A stretch of 5,124 nt of DNA from Verrucomicrobiota bacterium (GTDB taxonomy: Bacteria; Verrucomicrobiota; Verrucomicrobiia; Chthoniobacterales; UBA10450): the NCBI GenBank assembly GCA_003219995.1, contig QHRC01000139.1, forward strand, positions 1-5,124, in the 5' to 3' direction. Every line of letters starts with the position of its first letter. Position 1 is the first letter of the stretch. Made by a program: the position numbers and the translations under genes. Shown piece after piece: positions 1 to 5,124 of this stretch. The notes under the pieces are model-generated. The model saw nothing but the letters and a program-made list of their open reading frames with translations, did not search any database and had not been told where the DNA came from.

Positions 1-166
1 CGCGGAGAATGGCATTTTCCTTCTTCGGCCGGCTGGCGTCATACCAGGTGGACGCCGAATCGACGGGCTGCGGATAGTCGATGTTGCGCCCACGATTCTG
101 CAATTGTTTGGCCTCCCGATTCCGGAAGATATGGAGGGTAAATCGGTTCCCGCCGCTGATCTGTGA
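1..166 (+). CDS. C-terminal fragment of an alkaline-phosphatase-superfamily phosphodiesterase / nucleotide pyrophosphatase-like protein (partial at left edge)
   Basis: The frame is read from base 2 and gives about 54 residues before TGA at 164-166; the N-terminal bulk lies outside the window. The visible part begins AENGIFLLRPAGVIPGG and continues with IVDVAPTILQLFGLPIPEDM, then EGKSVP. This is the characteristic tail of type I phosphodiesterase / nucleotide pyrophosphatase proteins of the AlkP superfamily: a GIF(L/I) strand following the last metal-ligand His, a (V/I)DVAPTIL helix, then GLP.PEDM.GK near the C-terminus. Such enzymes hydrolyse phosphodiester or phosphate bonds using two metal ions, but the catalytic residues are not in the window, so activity and substrate cannot be judged. 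It precedes the glycosidase-like gene by 185 bp on the same strand. I am confident about the frame and superfamily and not about the specific function. Confidence 0.82.
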   Translation, partial: AENGIFLLRPAGVIPGGRRIDGLRIVDVAPTILQLFGLPIPEDMEGKSVPAADL

Positions 167-203
167 TAACCGCCTGGCCTCCTAATTAGTCAGAAACAGA
201 ATG

Positions 204-219
204 GTGCGCGCTCGCGCAC
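204..219. repeat. 16-bp GC-rich inverted repeat (7-bp arms, 2-base centre)
   Basis: The arms GTGCGCG and CGCGCAC are perfect reverse complements around a CT centre, and a flanking G-T pair could extend the stem by one. It lies 38 bp after the phosphodiesterase stop. A hairpin here might act as a terminator, but no T-run follows (the next bases are TTGTGTAG) and the loop is very short. A binding site for a dimeric regulator is the other possibility. Only the symmetry is certain; the role is inference. Confidence 0.4.
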
Positions 220-312
220 TTGTGTAGTTGACGTTCAATAGGGTCGGCACCAATGTCTCAGCCCACACCGAAGGCGGGGCAGCTGGGGGGCTCAACGGCA
301 CGCCCCGTGCTG

Positions 313-362
313 CGTCTACGCCCTGAATGCGGTGTAACGTCTACGCCCTGAATGCAGTGTAA
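313..362. repeat. 25-bp tandem direct repeat, two copies
   Basis: Two head-to-tail 25-bp units, 313-337 and 338-362, begin CGTCTACGCCCTGAATGC and end GTGTAA. They differ only at 331 (G) versus 356 (A). Each carries the TGAATGC context, and the second copy supplies the first ATG (352) of the glycosidase-like gene together with the TGA stop (349-351) just before it. Directly after, a 9-base unit TATATGAGT is also repeated twice (364-372 and 373-381). The duplications may be replication slippage or a duplicated regulatory site; the sequence does not decide. Confidence 0.85.
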
Positions 363-1458
363 GTATATGAGTTATATGAGTTATAACGTCCATTCCACTT
401 TTCGGACACAGGCGTGCATTTTTTGCGTGCTTACATGCTGGTTCACCGCTCTGAGAATTGTCGATTCCAGTGCGACACCAACTCCAACTCCGACTCCGCC
501 GACAGTGCCTCACGGAGTTTTTAGTCTCGTCCCCCCTGGCGCTCCGATTAAGGGCGCCACACTTGCTAATCCTTCGGTGGATGGCATTAGCATCCGGCAG
601 GCTTGGGCCGATTTGGAACCGAGCGAAGGCGTCTTCAACTGGGCCTATCTCGACACTGAAATTGGCCTAGCACGGGCAGCGGGTAAAAAAGTTCTACTTC
701 GTATTGAAGATGGTGATCTTAATATCCCTCCGTGGGTTATGAATGGGATGGTGACAACTTTCTCTTATGTTGACTTAAATCCGTATCATCCTTCTTATGG
801 TAGCACGGTCACTATCCCGGTTTTCTGGGATTCGTATTACCTAGCGAAAAAGACTGCAATGATCGCGGCAGTGGGCGCGAGCTACACCGGCAATTCAGCA
901 GTCAAAATCGCTTGCGTTGGTATCGCAAACGCGTACTCGGACGATTGGTACGTGCCTCACACTTCGACCAACATCACAAATTGGCGGTCCGATGGCTACA
1001 CCAGCCAAAAACTGATCGAATCGTGCGACGCGATCATCGACGCAGTGATGGCAGCGTTTCCGAATCAGGTCGTCGTTGCCGCAATTAATCCGAACGGCAA
1101 GCTCGATCAGACAGCCGATTACGCTTCCTCCACCGTGATCACTAACGAGCGGGCAAAATGGGGCAGCAGGTTCGTGGTCGCGAAGAACGGTCTCTCAGCA
1201 ACAACACCGCTCGCCCCCAGTAGCGGGACGTGGAGCGTGTTGTATAACGCCCGTCCCGATGTTGCCGGGCAAATGCTCTGGTTCTGCTTCGGGGACACGA
1301 CCTATCGGATGAATGGCGGAGTTCTCGCTGATCCTGCGACCGTCTTGGGCAAATCCATAGACATAGGCGTAAGCTACGGGATGAAATACATTGAGATTTA
1401 CCAGACAGACGTAATCAATCTGCCTGGGGTAATTAGCTATGCGCACAGTAAATTGTGA
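352..1458 (+). CDS. secreted TIM-barrel glycoside-hydrolase-like protein
   Basis: This is a 368-residue protein. Residues about 21-37 are hydrophobic (ACIFCVLTC then WFTALRIV) and resemble a signal peptide, with possible cleavage near SSA at 39-41. A Thr-Pro linker follows at 41-51. The catalytic-like domain starts near VPHGVFSL (52-59) and contains DGISIRQAWADLEPSEGVFNW (77-97), the beta-strand and helix pattern of GH42/GH5-like (clan A) barrels. KKVLLRIEDG (112-121) fits the next strand, VGIANAYSDDW (189-199) the position of strand 4, and YIEIYQTDV (346-354) a late strand with Glu348 as candidate nucleophile. The usual Asn-Glu acid/base pair is not visible at strand 4. The start is uncertain: ATG codons occur at 352, 367 and 376, none with a good ribosome-binding site, and an in-frame TGA at 349 bars anything further upstream. 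Codons in roughly 680-850 end in A/T more often than in 950-1200. Substrate unknown; an intact secreted polysaccharide-acting enzyme is the best guess. Confidence 0.75.
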   Translation: MQCKYMSYMSYNVHSTFRTQACIFCVLTCWFTALRIVDSSATPTPTPTPPTVPHGVFSLVPPGAPIKGATLANPSVDGISIRQAWADLEPSEGVFNWAYLDTEIGLARAAGKKVLLRIEDGDLNIPPWVMNGMVTTFSYVDLNPYHPSYGSTVTIPVFWDSYYLAKKTAMIAAVGASYTGNSAVKIACVGIANAYSDDWYVPHTSTNITNWRSDGYTSQKLIESCDAIIDAVMAAFPNQVVVAAINPNGKLDQTADYASSTVITNERAKWGSRFVVAKNGLSATTPLAPSSGTWSVLYNARPDVAGQMLWFCFGDTTYRMNGGVLADPATVLGKSIDIGVSYGMKYIEIYQTDVINLPGVISYAHSKL

Positions 1459-2147
1459 TCATCTAAACCCACTTGGGTGCAAAGCAACTGCTAACAGGTG
1501 AGACACGCTTGCGCTCGCGTCGCCTGCAACATTGATTGTACGAGTGGCGGGTTGATGTATTGAGAAAAACATTGGGCCGGCATTTGAATGGCGAAAAGAC
1601 AGCGACCCTGTTCGCCTCGACTCGCGGGAGTCGCTGCTGCGAACTCCACATTTGGGTGGCCACCGCTTCTCCATATTCAGCAGAGGCAGTGTTGAGTCGG
1701 TTTGCCAGGGGGATGGCCCTAGAAGATACCTGGGCCGAGTCTGCATCGTGCTTAGCGCGGAGCAGCGCGAGCGCCTTTGGCACGCGTACCTTGGGAATCT
1801 GCAACTTCGCCAGTGCTCCGTGCTGATCATATTAATATTGCAGCATTGCATCCGTTCCGACGACCGCCTGTTTCGCCATCACCGTGCGACCGCTCGCGAG
1901 ATCGACTCAATAAACTCTGTTCCGTCAATCGTGCCCCAGTAGCTGGCAACTTCGCATCCGCTCGCCCAATGCCTCCTTCAGATCAATCATCGTCATCGGC
2001 TCCAGGAAATCGGGCTTCCTGGCGCGCATTGTTCGACGCGTCGGTCAGCTGCCAAGATGTGCCTGCAATCGATCACCGGCGCGGAGATCGCTGGCTGCAT
2101 GCCTCTTTTAAGTCGCCATCGTGTTCGACGTGAGTTCCTCGATTTCG
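1459..2147. other. long intergenic stretch without an intact gene
   Basis: Between the glycosidase-like gene and the promoter region of the glycosyltransferase there is no reading frame with a recognisable product, a plausible start and a ribosome-binding site. Frames of up to 130 codons exist on both strands, but their translations are rich in Arg, Ser and Cys and look like chance frames in GC-rich DNA. A 6-bp inverted repeat CGACTC/GAGTCG with a 4-base loop sits at 1618-1633, and a small ACCCA/TGGGT palindrome follows the glycosidase stop near 1468-1479. Neither has a T-run, so I do not call a terminator. I see no tRNA, transposase, terminal inverted repeats or repeat array. The reverse strand may hold an eroded gene, listed separately. 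Confidence 0.6.
1463..2029 (-). pseudogene. possible eroded reverse-strand gene, unidentified
   Basis: Reading leftwards on the minus strand, three frames join into a protein-like path. Piece one (2029 down to 1925) contains RKPDFLEPMTMIDLKEALGE. Piece two (1944 down to 1879) reads SYWGTIDGTEFIESISRAV. Piece three (1879 down to 1463) begins MAKQAVVGTDAMLQY, meets one TAA (1832-1834), then continues YDQHGALAKLQIPKVRVPKA and on through a mostly soluble-looking sequence. Frames change near 1944-1925 and again near 1879. The pieces abut in the correct order and have ordinary amino-acid composition, which suggests a gene broken by at least two frameshifts and one stop. I recognise no family, no start context is evident, and chance open frames remain a real alternative. 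Confidence 0.22.
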
Positions 2148-2175
2148 TTGTAACATAGAATCTTTGCAGTATAAA
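2148..2175 (+). promoter_or_regulatory. candidate sigma-70-type promoter for the glycosyltransferase operon
   Basis: TTGTAA (2148-2153) and TATAAA (2170-2175) resemble -35 and -10 hexamers separated by 16 bp, within an AT-rich patch that contrasts with the GC-rich DNA to the left. Transcription from here would leave an untranslated leader of about 90 bases before the GTG start at 2271. It is the best promoter-like match upstream of the three-gene block, but short hexamers occur by chance and the host's promoter consensus is unknown. Confidence 0.38.
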
Positions 2176-2260
2176 AACGTAATATTAGCCTTGAGTCGTT
2201 AGCCGATATGTCAAATCTGCTGTTGTTCGAAGATGAGAGAGCTTAAACCAAATAAGAAGA

Positions 2261-2265
2261 GAGGA
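2261..2265 (+). promoter_or_regulatory. ribosome-binding site deciding a GTG start
   Basis: GAGGA lies 5 bases before GTG at 2271. An ATG at 2266 inside the same stretch reads only ATG GGG TGA, so it cannot be the start. The Shine-Dalgarno position and the immediate family-like N-terminus after GTG (KSYSIAMVAACPFP) fix 2271 as the start. Confidence 0.7.
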
Positions 2266-2270
2266 ATGGG

Positions 2271-3518
2271 GTGAAAAGCTATTCCATCGCGATGGTAGCC
2301 GCATGTCCATTCCCTGCCAATCACGGCACGCCGGGCGCCATCCGAGAGATGTCCGAGACCCTTGCGAACATGGGGCACGATGTTCACATCGTTACCTATC
2401 CGATGGGACAGGACGATATCGTCGTCCGCTTTGCCAAGGTTCATCGGACGGCCCCGTTTCGGCCGGAGAGTGACGTGAAGGTCGGGCCGTCGCCCGAGAA
2501 ATTGCTGCTAGACTTGGCCCTTCTCCGCTTGCTGTGCCGCGTGATCCGGCGCGAGCGAATCGACATCATTCATGCCCACAACTACGAAGGGGGCCTTGTC
2601 GGCGTAGGAGCCCGTTGGATCACCGGACGCCCACTGCTCTACAATGCAGTAAACCTCATGACCGACGAACTGACTGGCTACCAATTCATCCGGCCAGACT
2701 GGCTGGTCAATCGCATCGCCACGTTTCTGGACTGGCTGATTCCCATTTTTCCCGATCACATCACGGCTGTTTCAGAAGACTTAAAAAAGTGGCTCGTCGG
2801 CCACGGCACATCGGAGCGCAAGGTGGACGTCATGCCCTGCGGGATTTGGCCCGAAATGTTCGACAACGCGGCTCCGGAAAAATTCCGTGCACGCTACCAA
2901 ATCAATGACCGTCCGATTGTGATGTACACTGGGGTGCTGAACGCATTCCAGAGAATCGATTATCTCCTTCGCGCCTTTGCAGTGGCCTTGAAGGAACAGC
3001 CGGACGCTCTACTGCTGATAGTGAGCGCCCTCGTCTCCGGACCCGATGAGAGAGAGCACAAAAAGCTTGCTGATGAGCTCGGTATTTCTGACGCCGTTCT
3101 GTGGATTGGACCGCATTCGCTTGAGGATTTACCAAGTTATTTGGCGCTTGCCAGCGTGACGGTGATGTCGCGTCCGGAATGCCCGGGGCATCCGATCAAG
3201 CTGTTGAATTACATGTTAGCAGGCAAACCAATCGTCTGCTTTGCGGGTGCGGCCAAAGGTGTCCGCCATTTGCACAATGCATTCATTGTGCCGGATCACG
3301 ATTGCAATGCGCTTGGCCGCGGGATGATCACTCTCCTGAAAGATCGTGCACTTGCGGCGGAACTAGGAGCCAACGCGCGAGCGACCGTAGTTGCCGAGTT
3401 CGATTGGCGGCAGATATGCCGGAAGATTGAACGCATTTACGATAGGCTTCTTGGCGTCCCGCCAGAATCCGCCTGCACGCAAATTAAACCCGCGGCGTCC
3501 CGAGAGGTGGAAGCATGA
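2271..3518 (+). CDS. glycosyltransferase family 4 (GT-B fold) protein
   Basis: This 415-residue protein has the length usual for GT4 enzymes, which move a sugar from a nucleotide-activated donor to an acceptor, generally at the cytoplasmic face of the membrane in polysaccharide, lipid or glycoprotein synthesis. The N-terminal Rossmann half contains the entry motif NHGTPGAIREMSETLANMGH (17-36), then IDIIHAHNYEG (97-107) and ITAVSEDLKKW (164-174). VDVMPCGIWPEMF (185-197) marks the junction. The C-terminal half begins IVMYTGVL (216-223) and carries WIGPHSLEDLPSYLALA (278-294), then RPECPGHPIKLLNYMLAGKP (301-320), the donor-binding region. Glu303 is kept, while the place often held by a second Glu in GT4 proteins is Asn313 (KLLNYM). 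No signal peptide or membrane helix is evident. It heads a tightly spaced block with the hydrolase and TolC-like genes. Donor and acceptor cannot be inferred. Confidence 0.92.
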   Translation: MKSYSIAMVAACPFPANHGTPGAIREMSETLANMGHDVHIVTYPMGQDDIVVRFAKVHRTAPFRPESDVKVGPSPEKLLLDLALLRLLCRVIRRERIDIIHAHNYEGGLVGVGARWITGRPLLYNAVNLMTDELTGYQFIRPDWLVNRIATFLDWLIPIFPDHITAVSEDLKKWLVGHGTSERKVDVMPCGIWPEMFDNAAPEKFRARYQINDRPIVMYTGVLNAFQRIDYLLRAFAVALKEQPDALLLIVSALVSGPDEREHKKLADELGISDAVLWIGPHSLEDLPSYLALASVTVMSRPECPGHPIKLLNYMLAGKPIVCFAGAAKGVRHLHNAFIVPDHDCNALGRGMITLLKDRALAAELGANARATVVAEFDWRQICRKIERIYDRLLGVPPESACTQIKPAASREVEA

Positions 3519-3547
3519 CAGATTGCGGCCCGTGGCTTCCCCGATAG
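3505..3547 (+). other. ribosome-binding site plus 10-codon mini-frame at the gene junction
   Basis: AGGTGG (3505-3510) stands 4 bases before ATG at 3515, which overlaps the transferase stop as ATGA (3515-3518), the classic arrangement for translational coupling. Yet this ATG reads only MTDCGPWLPR before TAG at 3545-3547. The hydrolase is encoded in a different frame, already open here. Either this is a small leader peptide, or the ribosome reaches TTG 3523 or GTG 3532 by re-initiation, or a one-base indel (real or from sequencing) has separated the true ATG from its gene. Confidence 0.45.
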
Positions 3548-4089
3548 CACACAGTTTCGCCGGGTTCTGGAGCTTCCTCGTCCTGGCATCGCAATTGAAA
3601 GCTCGGCTCATTTCGCAGTGGCGCCAATATCTTCCGCAACTTGCCTTGCTAATATTACTTGCCAATTTGCCTGATTTAGATTTTCTCATCGGTCTGGGCA
3701 CCGAAGCAAACGCGAATGCCTTGCACCGTGGCTTCACGCACAGCCTCGCGGCAGCCGTTTTTGTTGCGCTCGCTGTCAGCTGCGTGTGGCGGATAGCTGC
3801 AAGTTTTTGGCGAAGCGCCATTCTCTGTTTTTCGGCATACAGCTCACATCTTTTGATCGATCTGTGCACAGGCACCAAGCTCGGATGGAACGCCGCTGCC
3901 TCTGGCATTCCTCTATTCTGGCCTTCGAACAAAACATACAGCTCGCCTTTCATATTGGTTTTTGGCGTCCGTCACGAAAATCTTCACCAATTGTTTAGCA
4001 TCGAAAATATGTGGTCGCTCATCTATGAACTGCTGACCTTCGGTGCAATCACGGCAATTGTTCTGGCAGTACGGGCGCGAATTGGGTAA
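3532..4089 (+). CDS. YdjM-like (DUF457) membrane-bound metal-dependent hydrolase
   Basis: From GTG 3532 the product is 185 residues. Its N-terminus, (V/M)ASPIAHSFAG, is the family's usual opening with an early His (His7). NLPDLDFLIG (45-54) carries Asp48 and Asp50. HRGFTHS (65-71) and SHLLIDL (105-111) supply His65, His70, His106 and Asp110, the probable metal ligands; GIPLFWP (125-131) is the conserved later loop. Hydrophobic segments near 36-45, 68-86, 96-110 and 161-180 suggest an inner-membrane protein. Family members are annotated as putative metal-dependent hydrolases; E. coli YdjM is LexA-controlled, but I see no LexA box here, and true substrates are poorly known. The start is debatable: TTG 3523 has GGAAG 9 bases upstream, GTG 3532 has no close ribosome-binding site but gives the family N-terminus. 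An upstream ATG at 3391 lies wholly inside the transferase gene and is rejected. It follows the transferase stop by 13 bp and precedes the TolC-like gene by 33 bp. Confidence 0.85.
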   Translation: MASPIAHSFAGFWSFLVLASQLKARLISQWRQYLPQLALLILLANLPDLDFLIGLGTEANANALHRGFTHSLAAAVFVALAVSCVWRIAASFWRSAILCFSAYSSHLLIDLCTGTKLGWNAAASGIPLFWPSNKTYSSPFILVFGVRHENLHQLFSIENMWSLIYELLTFGAITAIVLAVRARIG

Positions 4090-4122
4090 AAACGACAAAT
4101 CCATTCTACATCCAATGGAACA

Positions 4123-5124
4123 ATGAGAGATAGCCATGCTGCCTGTTTGCTAGGCCTCCTGTTAATCGTGCCTTTTGCATTCGCGGCGCAAGAACGTGCC
4201 CTGACGCTGCACGACTGCATCGTCATCGCTGTGGGTGAAAGTCCGAAGTTGGAAGCCAGTCGCTTCGATATACTAGCCGCAGCTGAGGAAATTCGTGCGG
4301 CGCGAGCAATGACGTGGCCGAAACTGACCGGGACGGCAACGGGGGAAATGTTCTCAGGCGAATCGACCAGCACCTTTCAGTTGGTGAACGCCATAGACAG
4401 CGGTGTGGGACTGAACCCGAGGAACCAAGTGAATCTCGCCGGCATAGGTATTTTTGGGGCCAGATTACAGTACCCGATTTTTAGCGATGGAAGTATTTTC
4501 GGTTTCAATGATGCGCCTGCCATTGCCGCTAAGAGAGCCCAGAAGGATGCCCTCGCTTGGACCGCGCATCTCACCCGGGAGGAGGTGATCGATCGTATAA
4601 CGCAGACCTTTCTCGCCACGGTTTCGGCGCGGAACCGAGTGCCGACCATCGAACGCAGGGTCACGCTTCTGGAGCAAGCTGGCGCTATCACCAGGGAAGA
4701 ACTGGCGAGGGGATTGCTCCTGCCCATCGATCTGAAGGTTGTTAGAGAACAGCTGAACGGAGCGCGATCACTCTCGAAGGTCATTCACCAGCAAGCCGTG
4801 GCGGGATCGTTGGAGTTGGCCCGGTTGCTGGGCTTGCCATCAGCGTCCGATGTTCGCTTAGCGAGCACACTTCCTGAGCCGCCCGAGCCCCCCAGTGCCG
4901 TGCAGTTACTTGGCACGTCGCTCAACCAGCATCCCTTGCTTGAGGTGCAGAGGGCAAATATCGACAAGGCAAAGCAGGATTACCGCTTGGAGCGTTTTCG
5001 ACTTTATCCGTCGATCTCGCTGACCGGATCAGCGCACTACCTCAGCGATTTTGACCAAAATGCCCACGTGTATATCGGGGCGATCACGGTCAGTGTTCCC
5101 ATTTTTGATTTTGGTTCGCAGCTC
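4123..5124 (+). CDS. TolC-family outer-membrane efflux/secretion channel protein (partial at right edge)
   Basis: ATG 4123 opens 334 visible codons with no stop before the window ends; family members are usually about 420-500 residues. MRDSHAACLLGLLLIVPFAF (1-20) followed by AAQ is a signal peptide, with cleavage likely around 21-23. The mature part starts ALTLHDCIVIAV (26-37), equivalent to the LTL.EAI..AL opening of outer-membrane efflux proteins. The family's internal duplication is visible: AARAMTWPKLTGTA (59-72) with LQYPIFSDGS (115-124) in repeat one, and RFRLYPSISLTGSAHY (291-306) with ITVSVPIFDFGS (321-332) in repeat two. Between them lie long helical segments of the periplasmic barrel. 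TolC-type trimers form the outer-membrane exit duct of tripartite efflux pumps and type I secretion systems; the inner-membrane and adaptor partners would be expected downstream and are not seen here. An in-frame TAA at 4087 (the hydrolase stop) limits upstream extension. The ribosome-binding site is weak (TGGA). Confidence 0.9.
   Translation, partial: MRDSHAACLLGLLLIVPFAFAAQERALTLHDCIVIAVGESPKLEASRFDILAAAEEIRAARAMTWPKLTGTATGEMFSGESTSTFQLVNAIDSGVGLNPRNQVNLAGIGIFGARLQYPIFSDGSIFGFNDAPAIAAKRAQKDALAWTAHLTREEVIDRITQTFLATVSARNRVPTIERRVTLLEQAGAITREELARGLLLPIDLKVVREQLNGARSLSKVIHQQAVAGSLELARLLGLPSASDVRLASTLPEPPEPPSAVQLLGTSLNQHPLLEVQRANIDKAKQDYRLERFRLYPSISLTGSAHYLSDFDQNAHVYIGAITVSVPIFDFGSQL

Noticed and set aside
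228..256. TTGACG with CAATGT as a promoter for the glycosidase-like gene
   Set aside because: The -35-like hexamer is fair but the -10-like hexamer at 17-bp spacing matches poorly.
313..381. CRISPR-like array
   Set aside because: The repeats are directly tandem without spacers and there are only two copies, with no cas genes.
1468..1479. ACCCA/TGGGT palindrome after the glycosidase stop as a terminator
   Set aside because: The stem is only 4-5 bp, the loop is too small and no T-run follows.
1751..1798. LSAEQRERLW on the + strand, reminiscent of a transposase helix-turn-helix
   Set aside because: Only about ten residues match the pattern; the flanking translation has no transposase features and no terminal inverted repeats were found.
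1536..2133. Plus-strand frames of 96-118 codons in the gap
   Set aside because: They overlap one another, lack ribosome-binding sites and have Arg/Ser/Pro-rich compositions typical of chance frames.
2266..2273. ATG at 2266 as the start of the glycosyltransferase
   Set aside because: It reads ATG GGG TGA and stops at once; GTG 2271 is in the correct frame with a suitable ribosome-binding site.
3391..3531. Upstream ATG at 3391 as the start of the hydrolase gene
   Set aside because: It would overlap the transferase by 128 bp, and its N-terminal extension is Arg/Pro-rich with no family similarity, whereas the family N-terminus begins at 3532.
3363..3953. 196-codon minus-strand frame opposite the transferase and hydrolase genes
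   Set aside because: It is antisense to two well-supported genes and its translation has no recognisable domain.

Overview
The window reads as a Gram-negative, moderately GC-rich bacterial chromosome fragment. It encodes a TolC-type outer-membrane protein, an exported glycosidase-like protein with a Thr-Pro linker, and several GTG or TTG start candidates. That style of secreted protein recalls Verrucomicrobiota or Acidobacteriota soil bacteria, but this is only an impression from recalled sequence style; no rRNA or marker gene is present. All recognisable genes lie on the + strand.

Layout: (1) bases 1-166 are the C-terminal end of an alkaline-phosphatase-superfamily (type I phosphodiesterase / nucleotide pyrophosphatase-like) protein, cut by the left edge. 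(2) 167-351 is a short intergenic stretch with a 16-bp near-perfect palindrome and a 25-bp tandem repeat that runs into the next gene. (3) 352-1458 is a secreted TIM-barrel glycoside-hydrolase-like protein. (4) 1459-2270 is an 812-bp gap with no intact gene, a possible heavily eroded reverse-strand reading frame, and a candidate promoter near its right end. (5) 2271-5124 holds three closely packed genes: a GT4-type glycosyltransferase, a YdjM-like (DUF457) membrane metal-dependent hydrolase starting just after the transferase stop, and after 33 bp a TolC-family outer-membrane efflux protein cut by the right edge.

The last three genes look like one transcription unit concerned with making a glycan or glycoconjugate and moving material across the envelope. 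The phosphodiesterase and the secreted glycosidase upstream fit the same broad envelope or exopolysaccharide theme. The substrate cannot be told from the sequence.

The points most worth checking are the glycosidase's lack of the usual acid/base Glu, the conflict between ribosome-binding site and reading frame at the start of the hydrolase gene, the tandem repeat that supplies the glycosidase start codon, and the eroded frame in the gap. I see no clear evidence of a wholly new system, CRISPR array, intact insertion sequence or RNA gene.
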